Counted from the first letter of the stretch, positions 33,210 through 42,547 are shown. The stretch: 64,000 nucleotides of DNA from Hymenobacter daecheongensis DSM 21074 (GCF_900141805.1 NZ_FQYN01000001.1:1-64000), one strand, 5' to 3'. Notes: a model not told the origin generated them from the sequence alone. Numbers and translations are program-made.

Positions 33210-34563
33210 TCGCCGCGGCGTAGTTGCGGAAGAAGTGCGGGATGGTTTCGATGCCTTTCAGGAAGTTGAAAACGCCGAAATGCTCGTTGGGCGAGTGGAT
33301 GGCGTCTGAATCGAGGCCGAAGCCGAGCAACACGGTATCCAAGCCCAGCTCGCTCTTGAACATGGCCACGATGGGAATGGAGCCCCCGCCGCGGGTAGGA
33401 ATGGGGCGCGTGCCGAACGTGGCTTCCATGGCATCGGCGGCGGCTTTGTAGGCTACCGAGTCGGTGGGCGTTACGACGGGCTCGCCGCCGTGGTGGGGCA
33501 TCACCTTCACCGTGACGCCGCTGGGGGCAATGCTTTCGAAGTGCCGCTGGAACAGGGCCGTGATTTCGTCGGAGGTCTGGTGGGGCACCAGGCGCATCGA
33601 GATTTTGGCGTAGGCCTTGGAGGCGATGACCGTTTTGGCCCCTTCGCCGGTGTAGCCGCCCCAGATGCCGTTCACATCCAGCGTGGGCCGGATGCCGATG
33701 CGCTCCACGGTGGTGTAGCCTTTTTCGCCGTAGGTATCGGGCAAGCCGATGCTCTGCTTGAACTCGTCGTCGGAGTGCGGCACGCGGTTCAGCTCGGCGC
33801 GCTGCTCGTCGGTGAGCACGGCTACATTGTTATAAAACTCGGGGATGGTAATGTGGTTGTTCTCGTCGTGCAGCGAGGCAATCATCTTGCAGAGCACGTT
33901 GATGGGGTTGGGTACGGCCCCGCCGTAGATGCCGGAGTGCAGGTCGCGGTTGGGGCCGGTCACTTCCACCTCGTGGTAGCTCAGGCCGCGCAGCCCCACC
34001 TCAATGCTGGGCACGTCGTTGGCAATCATGCCGGTATCCGAAATCAGAATCACATCCGCCTTCAGCTTCTCCTTGTTGGCTTTCACGAAGATGCCCAGAT
34101 TGCTGGAGCCTACTTCTTCCTCGCCCTCAAACATGAACTTCACGTTGCAGGGCAGCTCGCCGTCCTGCATCAGCACCTCAAAGGCCTTTACGTGCATGTA
34201 CACCTGGCCTTTGTCGTCGCAGGCGCCGCGGGCGTAGATTTTGCCGTCTTTAATCACCGGCTCAAAGGGCGGCGAGGTCCACAGCTCGTAGGGGTCGGCG
34301 GGCTGCACATCGTAATGGCCGTATACCAGCACAGTGGGCAGGGCGGGGTCGGTTATTTTCTCGCCGTACACGATGGGGTTGCCGGCCGTCTGGCACAGCT
34401 CCACGTTCTGCACGCCCACTTCTTCCAGCCGGGCTTTGAGGTAGTCAGCAGCTTTCAGCACATCGGCGTGGAACTTAGGATCGGCCGAAACGGAGGGAAT
34501 GCGCAGCCAGTCGAGCAGCTCGCTCAGGAAACGGTCTTGGTTCTGTTCGAGGAAAGAAGCCAT
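33202..34563 (-). CDS. M20 family dipeptidase
   Basis: A 453-residue cytoplasmic metallopeptidase of the M20/M25/M40 family, probably a dinuclear-zinc dipeptidase. The zinc-binding region has VLVYGHYDVQPAD (about residues 79-91), GACDDKGQ (about 113-120), FEGEEEVGSSNL (about 145-156) and the C-terminal RGGGSIPIVAMF and SPNEHFGVFNF with the last His ligand. An insertion domain with the typical GLRGLSYHEVEVTGPN lies in between. The length is normal. It stands alone on the minus strand with a repeat across its end. Confidence 0.92.
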   Translation of the reverse strand: MASFLEQNQDRFLSELLDWLRIPSVSADPKFHADVLKAADYLKARLEEVGVQNVELCQTAGNPIVYGEKITDPALPTVLVYGHYDVQPADPYELWTSPPFEPVIKDGKIYARGACDDKGQVYMHVKAFEVLMQDGELPCNVKFMFEGEEEVGSSNLGIFVKANKEKLKADVILISDTGMIANDVPSIEVGLRGLSYHEVEVTGPNRDLHSGIYGGAVPNPINVLCKMIASLHDENNHITIPEFYNNVAVLTDEQRAELNRVPHSDDEFKQSIGLPDTYGEKGYTTVERIGIRPTLDVNGIWGGYTGEGAKTVIASKAYAKISMRLVPHQTSDEITALFQRHFESIAPSGVTVKVMPHHGGEPVVTPTDSVAYKAAADAMEATFGTRPIPTRGGGSIPIVAMFKSELGLDTVLLGFGLDSDAIHSPNEHFGVFNFLKGIETIPHFFRNYAAAMK

Positions 34564-34649
34564 GCGGAGAGGTTGGGAAAGGGGTGAGAAGAATGGATGG
34601 TAAAAGTAGCCAACGAATACATAGGCCCGCTCAGAAATCGGAGTTAAAA

Positions 34650-34686
34650 CAAAGCACCCCTCCTTTTTCGGGGAGGGGTGCTTTGT
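34650..34686. terminator. Terminator after the STAS-like gene
   Basis: CAAAGCACCCCTCC pairs with GGAGGGGTGCTTTG around a TTTTTCG loop, between the M20 start and the end of the STAS-like gene. Confidence 0.85.
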
Positions 34687-34707
34687 TTCAGGGTTGGTGA
34701 AGTAAGG

Positions 34708-35124
34708 CTACTTCAGCTGCTCGGGGCACTGGCTCAGCCAGGCTTTGGCCTCCACTTCATTGCCAAACACGCGGCCTTCAAAAGCCGTGAGCTGGGCGTA
34801 GAAGTTGGCCGCCGACGAATCGGCCATCGAGTCGGGGGTGGCAATGAGGGCGAAGTAGCGCAGGCCGGCGGCAGCGGCGTTGGGGGCCCACACGTTGATA
34901 ACCCAGTCCATGGAATGGTCCCAGGGGCCCAGCACTTTGCGCGTATCGTTCAGCACGCGCTGAAAGCCGGACTGGGCCAGCGCCTGCGTGTAGGCGTGCG
35001 CCCCGGCCTTGATGCTATCGGCGGTGAGGTAGCCGGCCCAATCCACCGCAATCCAGCGGTTTTCCGGGTCGTCCTCGATGGTGATGTAAGGCCGTCCGAG
35101 GGAGCTTTTGAGTTCTTGTTTCAT
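34708..35124 (-). CDS. STAS/SpoIIAA-like protein
   Basis: A 138-residue soluble protein beginning MKQELKSSLGRPY. The pattern of alternating strands and helices, with DWAGYLTADSIKAGAHAYTQAL and RVLNDTRKVLGPWDHSMDWV, resembles the SpoIIAA-like (STAS-related) fold found in many Bacteroidota stand-alone proteins. No phosphorylatable Ser typical of true anti-anti-sigma factors can be placed with certainty. The longer ORF start 55 codons upstream was rejected. No anti-sigma kinase is adjacent. Confidence 0.6.
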   Translation of the reverse strand: MKQELKSSLGRPYITIEDDPENRWIAVDWAGYLTADSIKAGAHAYTQALAQSGFQRVLNDTRKVLGPWDHSMDWVINVWAPNAAAAGLRYFALIATPDSMADSSAANFYAQLTAFEGRVFGNEVEAKAWLSQCPEQLK

Positions 35125-35347
35125 TCGAAATGTGGCAGAACGGCACCGCCCGAGGGCAGCCGGCTGGTAGGAGAAGGGAGCGGGAAATGGATAGAATCTG
35201 GGGCGGAAGTAGCGCTGGCCCAGGCAAGAAATAGCTAACGAGAATCTACCATCAGTAAGGCTTACAAAGATAACCACATTGCACCGCAAGCCCTAACGCG
35301 CCGGGCAATCAAAACCGGCCTGGTCGGGGTGAGGAGCATATCCTGTT

Positions 35348-35986
35348 CTACTTCCTTCCAAACATCGGCACCCGGCTCTCCGTGCCGCTCCGCAGCCGGC
35401 TAATATTGGCCCGGTGAGTATAAATAAGCAGAACCGCCAGCACGAAGCCGAAAACCAGCAGCAGGCTATTGTCAGGGCGAAACGGGGGCAGCAGCTGAAG
35501 CAGGGCGAAGGCCACGCCGGCCGTCATGGAGGCTAGGGACACGTAGCGGAACAGCACCAACATGAGCAGGAACACCAAGATGCACACGCCGACCGTAGCC
35601 GGAGCAATGGCCAGCATCATGCCCAGCACCGTGGCCACGCCCTTGCCCCCGCGAAACTGCGCGAAGACGGGGTAAATGTGCCCCAGCACCGCCAGCACCC
35701 CACACGCCAGCTGGAAATACAGCAGCTGCCTCGGCTGAATCGCGCCTTGGTTCAGCATCACGGTAGCCATCATGGTGGCGGCCCAGCCTTTGAACACGTC
35801 GATGGCCATAACGACGGAACCGGGCCGCTTGCCCAGCACTCGGAACGTGTTGGTGGCGCCCGCATTGCCGGAGCCGTGCTCCCGGATATCGAGGCCGAAA
35901 AACCGTCGACCCACCCACAGCGCCGTGGGAATGGAGCCGATGAGGTACGCGGCCACGAGCAGGGCGAGGATGAGGGGTAGGTTCAT
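35348..35986 (-). CDS. plsY: Glycerol-3-phosphate acyltransferase
   Basis: A 212-residue inner-membrane enzyme that acylates glycerol 3-phosphate using acyl phosphate, the first step of phospholipid synthesis. The start MNLPLILALLVAAYLIGSIPTALWV is in frame with the hallmark motif HGSGNAGATNTFRVLG (motif 1, about residues 37-52) and the GGKGVAT (motif 2, about 105-111) and AxAPATVG segments. Its plsX partner is not in the window. A TATCTTTG element lies about 30 bases upstream. Confidence 0.94.
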   Translation of the reverse strand: MNLPLILALLVAAYLIGSIPTALWVGRRFFGLDIREHGSGNAGATNTFRVLGKRPGSVVMAIDVFKGWAATMMATVMLNQGAIQPRQLLYFQLACGVLAVLGHIYPVFAQFRGGKGVATVLGMMLAIAPATVGVCILVFLLMLVLFRYVSLASMTAGVAFALLQLLPPFRPDNSLLLVFGFVLAVLLIYTHRANISRLRSGTESRVPMFGRK

Positions 35987-36015
35987 GGAGAAAGAGATAG
36001 AGCGGGTGAGGTGGC

Positions 36016-36023
36016 CAAAGATA
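36016..36023 (-). promoter_or_regulatory. -7 promoter element (TATCTTTG) of plsY
   Basis: Perfect TAnnTTTG on the minus strand; predicted leader of about 25 bases to the ATG at 35986. Confidence 0.55.
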
Positions 36024-36052
36024 GAAAAACCCCTTACGCTGGCCCCTTGTGC

Positions 36053-36167
36053 CAACCCCTCCCCAACCCCTCCCCAAAAGGGAGGGGCTTTAGCTTTAGA
36101 ATTTAAACTGCCAGAAAGCTACAATTAGAGCCCCTCCCTTTTGGGGAGGGGTTAGGGAGGGGTTGGG
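36053..36167. repeat. Inverted repeat with AACCCCTCCC-type arms
   Basis: The left arm (36053-36090) holds two copies of AACCCCTCCCC and GGGAGGGGCT; the right arm (36128-36167) is its inverted copy. The unit is the common CCCCTCCC/GGGAGGGG intergenic repeat. It lies between plsY and the large exported-protein gene, both on the minus strand. Confidence 0.75.
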
Positions 36168-36188
36168 GTTGGGGAGTGGTAAACAAAC

Positions 36189-36216
36189 AGCCCCGCGCCG
36201 GATACCGGGCGGGGCT
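36189..36216 (-). terminator. Terminator after the large exported-protein gene
   Basis: CAGCCCCGC pairs with GCGGGGCTG, with an inner CCGG/CCGG pair, 24 bases after the stop codon; followed by TTTGTTT. Confidence 0.7.
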
Positions 36217-36239
36217 GCGTGTTCGGGGCAGGAGGCGGG

Positions 36240-39200
36240 TTAGGAGTCGCCGAAGGGGTCGTCTTCCTTCTTTTTCTTCTTTTTTTCGTCTTCCTTGGCC
36301 TTCTTCTCTTCCTCTTTTTTGAGCTTTTCCGCCTCTTTGGCTTTGCGCTCTTCCTCCTTTTTGGCTTGAGCGGCTTCCTTAGCCGCATCCTTGGTATCAG
36401 CGGAGGCCGGGGTTTCGGTAGGAGCCGGGGCGGCAGGTTTTTCTGCCGGGGCAGCGGGTGGCGCGGCGGGTTTCTCTACCGCGGCTTCTTCCTTCTTTTT
36501 CTTTTTGCCGGTGTCCTCGGTGGGCGGGGCCGGCTCGGCCGCGGCGTTGTCGAAGGGGTCAGCGTCCTTGCTCTTTTTCTTCTTCTTGCCGGTGTCCTCG
36601 GTGGGGAAATCGCCGGCGGGCGGGGTGCCGGCGTCGTTGGCGGCGGCTTCTTCCTTGGCCTTCTTTTTCTTCTTCTTATCGTCCTCAGCAAAGTCGAAGT
36701 TGCCGGTGCTGGCGGGGCGCGAGCTGACGGCTTTGGTCTTGCTGTTGTCGCCGAGGAAGTCTTTGCGGAAGTGGCGGGTGAAGCTGTCCTTTTCCTGGTC
36801 GTCGCCGAGGTAGAAGCCGTATTCGGTGGCCGTGTTGTAGTCGCCTTTGGCCTTGAAGCCGATGATTTCGTCGAAGGAACCGTGCTGGGCCTTGGCCAGC
36901 AGCACGTTGTTGGAGTAGCGGATATGATACCAGGTCTGCGGCTCGGCCTCCAGGTACATTTCCACCGCGTCGCCGGTGCTTTCCTTCTTGATTTCGATGT
37001 AGCCGTCAATCAGGGCGTTGATGTCCTTCTTGCCGATACTCACCAGCCCGATCTTGCCCACCGAATACCAGGCATTCAGCTTGGGGCTCCAGCGCAAGTT
37101 TACCTGACTGAGCACCAGCGTGTGCAGGAATTTCGGCGACACCTTCTGCAGGGCCACGTAGTTGCCTTTGCGGTCGGTGTAGTTCTGCACGGCCTTGCTG
37201 CCGATGAACTCGCCCATCTTATACAGCTGCTCCTGCGAGCCGGTAAGCGCTTCGGGCAGGCCGCGGGCGTTGGTGGCCATATCCGTGCCCATCGCCTCAA
37301 TGGCCTTTTCGGGCATATTGATGTCGAAGGTCATGAACGTGTTGAGCTTGTACACGTTGCTGTCGGGCTTCACGTAGCCCAGGCCGGCGGCGGTCAGGTT
37401 GTAGTCCTTGTTGGAGTTGATTAGGTTGAGCTTGCCGCGCAGGTTGATGGCTCCCGTGGAGTCTTCCAGCGTGAGCACGCTGCCCTCATACACGTTTGGG
37501 TCCGAGAGGTCGTTGCGGGTGATGGTGTACTGGCGCTTCTTGATGTCGTAGCTCAGCGTACCATCCACTTGAAACAGGTTCATATCCGTGATGCCGGGCT
37601 TCACGGCCACAAACAGCGGGTACACTTTCATGGAAGCATCCGACACGAACAGGCCCGTCACCATCGGCGTGCCGTCTTCCGATTTGGGCTCGGTAAGGCG
37701 GATGCGGATGCCCTTGGGGTCGATGCTGTCCTGCACGGCAAACCACTCGGCCGAGCTGGGCGTTTTGCTGAACTCCAGGCGGCTCTGGCCATCGAAGGTG
37801 AAGCCGCGCTTCTGCGAGTTCAGGTTTACGGCCCCGCGGTAGGCAATGCGCGGCGCGAGGTGAAACTTATCGGTGGCGGCAATGGTGGCCACGGCCGTGG
37901 TGGGCGGCGCAAACGGCGCGTCCTCGTCACCTTTCTTCTTCAGCAGGCCCTTGGGGCTGGCCGCCTTGCCGCCCTTGCCCGGCTTGCCGCCCAGCGCCGC
38001 CGCCGAATCCACGGCGAAGCTGCTGAACTTGATGGCAAACGAGTCGGCGGCGGTTTTGTAGCTATATAAAGCATTGCCGGTGAAGGATGTACGCGAGAGC
38101 ACCTTGATGTCGCCTTTGTAGAGGCGGTGGTATTTGAAAAGCGAGTCCATCACGATATCCGCGTTCTGGAACGCCCGCATCTGGGCGTTGGGCAGCACGT
38201 ACACCTTGTTGCTGTCGGGCGTAATCCAGCTGTCGGCGGCGGCAATGTAGGGCACGCCGCCGGCCACCAGGCGGTAGCGGCTCAGGTCGTACTGGCCGCT
38301 GCTGGCCCGGAATTTCAGGCCTTTCTGCTCGGGCTTGGTCGAGTAGAAATAGGAGCGCGACGAGTCGGCTCCGGCGGCCACGCGCATCTGCACCATCTTC
38401 TTCTTGAAGTCCCACTTGCCGCCGCTGAGGGTGGTTTTGTAGTCGGAATACGGCAAATCGATGCTGGCCTTGCTGCCCTCCACGCGGGCAAAGTCGGCGT
38501 AGCCCTGCTTGATGTCGTAGGCAAAATCTACCTCGTTGGCCGTCAGGGCGGGCTTGTTCACCTCCGCCGACTTAATGCTCAATGTAGACTTCTTGCCCGA
38601 GTAGCTGCTGGGCTTAAACACGAAGGAGCGCGAGCGGATAAACGACTGCGGACCATCCATTCGGCCATCGCCGTAGAGGCCGCCGGGCGTGAGAATAGTG
38701 GTGCCGCGGAAGGTGTAGTCGCCGTTGTAGTACTTCATCGGCTGGGCCTCCTTGGCCGTGCTCAGGTACATCGAGTCCTGCTTCACGGCCCACTTCATCT
38801 GGTAGCCCGGCAGCAGCGTCACCTTAGCAAAATCGACCCCATTGAGCGGCCCCTGGCCAATGGTGGCCGTTTTGCCCACCGTCACTACCGAGTCGCGGTA
38901 GAAGATGAACTGGTCGCTGAGAAACTCACCGGTCAGGTAGTTCATCTTGCCCACGCCCTGAATGCCGCGGTTGCTCATGGTCACCTTGTTATACAGCTTG
39001 CCCTTGCCGCCATACAGCGGAAATCCTTCTTTGGGCACGTCGTACACGAAGCCCAGCGAGCCATCTTCCTGAAGGCTCAGCTTGGTTTTGAAGCTAGGCA
39101 TGATACCGCCTGACACGAACGTACCCTTGAAGCCCACGGCCGAGCGGTTCTTGTTGTTGAGCGAGTCGAGGCGGAAGGGCGGAATGTCGAAATACACCGC

Positions 39201-41687
39201 CGTATCGTAGGCGCCGCCCAGCACTTCGGGCTTGTTGAAGAATACGTAGGCCCCGGTGCTGGCATCGAACGAGGGGAAAGCGCCCAGCTTCTTGCGGCCC
39301 GATTTGTTGTTGGGCGCGTTGATGTAGAGGCGGCCGGCCGAGGTTTTGTTCTTGTTGGTGAGGGTGAAATCCGACTCCTTGCGGGCCTTCATCACCGAGC
39401 CTTTCGTGCCCTTGCCCTTCACGATGATGGAGTCAATCTTGACCAGATCGACATAAAAGCCGTCGTAGTCAAACTTGAATTCCTTGCCTTTAAAGATAAA
39501 CGCCGAGGCCACTACGGTGCCATTGAACAGCACGCCCCGGTTTTTCTGAATGCGGATGGTGCTCGAATCAGGCTTCACGAACACCGTCACGGAGTCGTCG
39601 GAGAAGTTGAAGCGGTCCACGCCGCGCACGATCAGGTCGTTGTTGGAGAGGTCCAGCGTGGCGTTCTTGCCGTTCGGCGACAAGGATTTGATGGCAATGT
39701 GGTCGTAGTCCTTGCGCCCGCGCGACGAATTCACGTAGTGCTGGGCCTTGGGCAGCAGCGTAATCTGCTCGGTCTGGGGGTTCCACTTCACGTAGCCGTC
39801 GCGGGCCAGCCCGGCCACGGCCGAGCGCACGTTGTCTTCCTTCAGCTTGAGGTGGGTGGCGGCCTCCTGCACGGTAAAAGATTTCACGTTGCCGTTGGCC
39901 TGGCTGTAGCCCACCACCATCTGCAGCGGGTGCAGCTTATTGATGGACTTGATCTGCTGGTAGCGGGTGTTGGTGTAGAATTCCTTGCTCTCGAAGTTGG
40001 CCGTTACCTGGTTTTTGGCCGTCAAGATGGCAAACTGGATGTTGTTGGTGCGCAGCGGCCAGGTCAGCATCTCAGTCTGAATCTCCATCTGGTGGTAGGA
40101 GTCGGCGTAGGGCGTGGTTTTGTAGAGGCCTTCCTCGCGGGCCAGCTGCAGCACCTGCCGGTTTTTGGAAAACTTCAGCTTCACGCCGGGGTGCGTCAGC
40201 GAGTCGCTCTTATCCTGAAAAATGGTAACCGCCGCCCGGTTGGCCGAAATCAGCGAGTCGCCCAGCACGTAGGCGCTGGAAGAGGCCCGGAACTTGGGCT
40301 TGCCGTCGATTTCGACGATAATGCGCGACAAACTGCCATCCAGCGAGGCCGACAGCGTGCGGGCCCCGGCCAGCGAGAAGCCGCCGTAGTAGCGGATGTT
40401 GTCGCCAATGTTCTTGACGCGGGCATCGTTGGTGAGCGAAATAAAGCGCGGGTAGCCCGAATCGGTGGCGCCGGGCTTTTTCTTGAGGCTTTTGTAGGCA
40501 AACGCGCCCTGAATGGGCGCTTCCAGCACCGCCGGATAGGTCAGCGTCATCGGCTGGGCCGTCAGTTCGGCTTTGGTGAAGTCAAAGTCGAAATTGGTGA
40601 AGTCAGCCGTCACCAGGTTCTGCTTGATGGACCACACGTATTGCCCGCCCTGCCCCACAAAGCGGTTGGTGCCCGGCACCACGGCCCCGCTCACCTTCCG
40701 GATGAAGATGGAGTCGCCGGTGGTGGCCATAAACAGGTCGGCATCCTTGAGCAGCAGCACCGGCCCGCGGGTGGGCGGGGCCACGTAGGTATCGTAGGCC
40801 GAGTAGGAAGGCGCGGGTTCCGGCTCCGGCTCGGGGGCCGTTACCGGGGCGGGCTTGGCACCGGGCGCAGCTTTGACGGGGGCTTTGGCGGCGGGTTTCT
40901 TTTTGGGCGTGCCCCAGCCGTCGTCGTCGCTGCTGCTGCCCCAGCCGCTGCCGCCCCAGTCGTCGGCGGTGTCCCAGCCGCTGCTGCTTTTTTTCTTGGG
41001 CGCGGGCTTTTTGGCGGGTGTGCCGGTGGTTTTGATGGGCGCGCCGGTATACACTGGCGTGGAGGTAGCGGCTGGCGCGGCGGGCTTGGGCGGCGCGGGC
41101 ACTACCGGCTGGGGCATGTCGGTTTCGTTGTAGGCGAAGCTGAAGGTGCCGCCAATCACGCGCAGCCGGTTGTAGCGCGAGCTGTAGAGGTACTTGGTAT
41201 CCAGAAACTGGGCCGAGGTGAGCAGGAACCGCTCGGTGTCGCGCACGGGCTCCCGCTCCAGCGTTTTGGCCGTCACGCCCAGAAACTCGTCCATCTGCGC
41301 GTCGGAGAAGTTCTGCACCCGCGCCCCCGCCGTCACGGCATTGAACAGGGCCTCGAAGTGGGGCCGGGGCTTAAACTTGCGGGCCAGCATCTGCTGGGCA
41401 ATGGCCACGATGCGCCCCTGCTGGGTGGCTGTGAGCTTGTTGCTGGCCCACAGCTGCTGCAGCCGGGCGGCGCTGGCCTTGGCCGCCGCATTGTTGGTCG
41501 TCACCATCATCGACTGCACATCGATGATAAACTGCGCGGGCTCGGTGGCCAGCTTGCCCGTGAATTTGGGCAGCACCGGCGCGGCCGGGGCCGTGGTGGG
41601 CTGCTGCACTGGTTTCTTTTGCGCCCACGCCGGAGCGCTTAGTCCCAGCGCCAGGGCGCAAAGCCACCCAAAAACGATTTGCTTCAT
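36240..41687 (-). CDS. Very large exported protein of unknown function with K/E-rich tail
   Basis: An 1815-residue protein, the largest in the window. A signal peptide covers residues 1-22. Residues about 40-190 are mainly helical; 195-300 is low in complexity with a Ser/Asp/Gly/Trp stretch (SGWDTADDWGGSGW) and a Pro/Ala/Lys linker; 305-1640 is rich in beta strands with recurring GxFxFDG-like and D-S-I-x-V-x-G segments; residues 601-650 look like a winged helix. The last 165 residues are Lys/Glu/Ala-rich with two TEDTGKKKKK units and end DDPFGDS. Related proteins of similar length exist in other Cytophagales as hypothetical proteins, to my recollection. No enzyme motif is seen. Only prmA lies upstream, so genomic context gives no clue. 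Confidence 0.85.
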   Translation of the reverse strand: MKQIVFGWLCALALGLSAPAWAQKKPVQQPTTAPAAPVLPKFTGKLATEPAQFIIDVQSMMVTTNNAAAKASAARLQQLWASNKLTATQQGRIVAIAQQMLARKFKPRPHFEALFNAVTAGARVQNFSDAQMDEFLGVTAKTLEREPVRDTERFLLTSAQFLDTKYLYSSRYNRLRVIGGTFSFAYNETDMPQPVVPAPPKPAAPAATSTPVYTGAPIKTTGTPAKKPAPKKKSSSGWDTADDWGGSGWGSSSDDDGWGTPKKKPAAKAPVKAAPGAKPAPVTAPEPEPEPAPSYSAYDTYVAPPTRGPVLLLKDADLFMATTGDSIFIRKVSGAVVPGTNRFVGQGGQYVWSIKQNLVTADFTNFDFDFTKAELTAQPMTLTYPAVLEAPIQGAFAYKSLKKKPGATDSGYPRFISLTNDARVKNIGDNIRYYGGFSLAGARTLSASLDGSLSRIIVEIDGKPKFRASSSAYVLGDSLISANRAAVTIFQDKSDSLTHPGVKLKFSKNRQVLQLAREEGLYKTTPYADSYHQMEIQTEMLTWPLRTNNIQFAILTAKNQVTANFESKEFYTNTRYQQIKSINKLHPLQMVVGYSQANGNVKSFTVQEAATHLKLKEDNVRSAVAGLARDGYVKWNPQTEQITLLPKAQHYVNSSRGRKDYDHIAIKSLSPNGKNATLDLSNNDLIVRGVDRFNFSDDSVTVFVKPDSSTIRIQKNRGVLFNGTVVASAFIFKGKEFKFDYDGFYVDLVKIDSIIVKGKGTKGSVMKARKESDFTLTNKNKTSAGRLYINAPNNKSGRKKLGAFPSFDASTGAYVFFNKPEVLGGAYDTAVYFDIPPFRLDSLNNKNRSAVGFKGTFVSGGIMPSFKTKLSLQEDGSLGFVYDVPKEGFPLYGGKGKLYNKVTMSNRGIQGVGKMNYLTGEFLSDQFIFYRDSVVTVGKTATIGQGPLNGVDFAKVTLLPGYQMKWAVKQDSMYLSTAKEAQPMKYYNGDYTFRGTTILTPGGLYGDGRMDGPQSFIRSRSFVFKPSSYSGKKSTLSIKSAEVNKPALTANEVDFAYDIKQGYADFARVEGSKASIDLPYSDYKTTLSGGKWDFKKKMVQMRVAAGADSSRSYFYSTKPEQKGLKFRASSGQYDLSRYRLVAGGVPYIAAADSWITPDSNKVYVLPNAQMRAFQNADIVMDSLFKYHRLYKGDIKVLSRTSFTGNALYSYKTAADSFAIKFSSFAVDSAAALGGKPGKGGKAASPKGLLKKKGDEDAPFAPPTTAVATIAATDKFHLAPRIAYRGAVNLNSQKRGFTFDGQSRLEFSKTPSSAEWFAVQDSIDPKGIRIRLTEPKSEDGTPMVTGLFVSDASMKVYPLFVAVKPGITDMNLFQVDGTLSYDIKKRQYTITRNDLSDPNVYEGSVLTLEDSTGAINLRGKLNLINSNKDYNLTAAGLGYVKPDSNVYKLNTFMTFDINMPEKAIEAMGTDMATNARGLPEALTGSQEQLYKMGEFIGSKAVQNYTDRKGNYVALQKVSPKFLHTLVLSQVNLRWSPKLNAWYSVGKIGLVSIGKKDINALIDGYIEIKKESTGDAVEMYLEAEPQTWYHIRYSNNVLLAKAQHGSFDEIIGFKAKGDYNTATEYGFYLGDDQEKDSFTRHFRKDFLGDNSKTKAVSSRPASTGNFDFAEDDKKKKKKAKEEAAANDAGTPPAGDFPTEDTGKKKKKSKDADPFDNAAAEPAPPTEDTGKKKKKEEAAVEKPAAPPAAPAEKPAAPAPTETPASADTKDAAKEAAQAKKEEERKAKEAEKLKKEEEKKAKEDEKKKKKKEDDPFGDS

Positions 41688-41716
41688 ACTTTTTCCGTCA
41701 AGGCCTACTACGACGG

Positions 41717-42547
41717 CTACAATTTCGTGAAAATCGCCGAAACCCAGTTATTCTTGGTTCGGTGTGATTGATAAGCTAGTGCGTGCTTGTTGGCTTCGGC
41801 CTCAATCTTGGATAAATCCTCTTGATAAAAGCCGCTGAACAGAATAGGACGGCCCGTGGGCAGCAAGGCTGCATAGGCGTGCATATCCTCCAAAAGCACG
41901 TTGCGGTTGATGTTGGCCAGAATGATATCGAAGGGCTTTTCGCCCTCCAGCACCTCCACGCCGCCCAGGCGGCACTCAATATTCGTGCAGTTATTTTCGG
42001 CGGCGTTGTCGGCGGCATTTTCCACCGTCCAGGGCTCCACGTCCACGGCCAGCACTTCCTTGGCGCCCAGATGCACGGCCATGATGGCCAGAATGCCGGT
42101 GCCGCAGCCCATATCCAGCACGCGCTTGCCCTGGTGGTCAATATCAAGCTGGTTCTCAATCATGAGGGCTGTGGTTTCGTGGTGGCCGGTGCCGAACGAC
42201 ATGCGCGGCATAATCACGATTTCGTGCTCAATGCCGGCGGGCTTTTCGTGGAACGGGGCCCGCACCGAAACCCGCTCGGCGATGATCAGAGGCTGGAAAT
42301 TCTTCTCCCACTCGGCGTTCCAGTTCTGGCGCGTAATCACGCGGTGGTCGTAGCCCAGCTCGCCCTGCCCCTCGTAGCGGCTCATGATTTCGGCCACGGC
42401 GTCGTTGTCGAAGTCGCCTTCGCCGATATAGGCGCAGAAGCCTTCGTCGTTGTCTTCAAAGGTATCGTAGCCCACCTGGCTCAGCTCGGCTACCAGAATA
42501 TCGGCCAATTCGCGGGGGGCCTGCACGCGCACTTCTACAAAATCCAT
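41717..42547 (-). CDS. prmA: Ribosomal protein L11 methyltransferase
   Basis: A 276-residue SAM-dependent methyltransferase that trimethylates lysines and the N terminus of ribosomal protein L11. The SAM loop VLDMGCGTGILAI (about residues 149-161) and the family signature PRMSFGTGHHETT (about 119-131) are intact; LANINRNVLLEDM (about 212-224) is the catalytic NxN region. The start MDFVEVRV fits the N-terminal substrate-binding domain; the longer ORF start is rejected. It lies 30 bases upstream of the large exported-protein gene on the same strand. Confidence 0.94.
   Translation of the reverse strand: MDFVEVRVQAPRELADILVAELSQVGYDTFEDNDEGFCAYIGEGDFDNDAVAEIMSRYEGQGELGYDHRVITRQNWNAEWEKNFQPLIIAERVSVRAPFHEKPAGIEHEIVIMPRMSFGTGHHETTALMIENQLDIDHQGKRVLDMGCGTGILAIMAVHLGAKEVLAVDVEPWTVENAADNAAENNCTNIECRLGGVEVLEGEKPFDIILANINRNVLLEDMHAYAALLPTGRPILFSGFYQEDLSKIEAEANKHALAYQSHRTKNNWVSAIFTKL

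Noticed and set aside
36219..37424. Hydrophobic plus-strand ORF with Leu/Phe runs resembling a membrane protein
   Set aside because: It is the reverse complement of the Lys/Glu-rich tail of the giant gene, which produces Phe/Leu runs automatically.
39699..41642. 647-codon plus-strand ORF
   Set aside because: Antisense to the giant exported-protein gene; high GC keeps antisense frames open and the translation has Gly/Arg/His/Val-rich composition without domain patterns.
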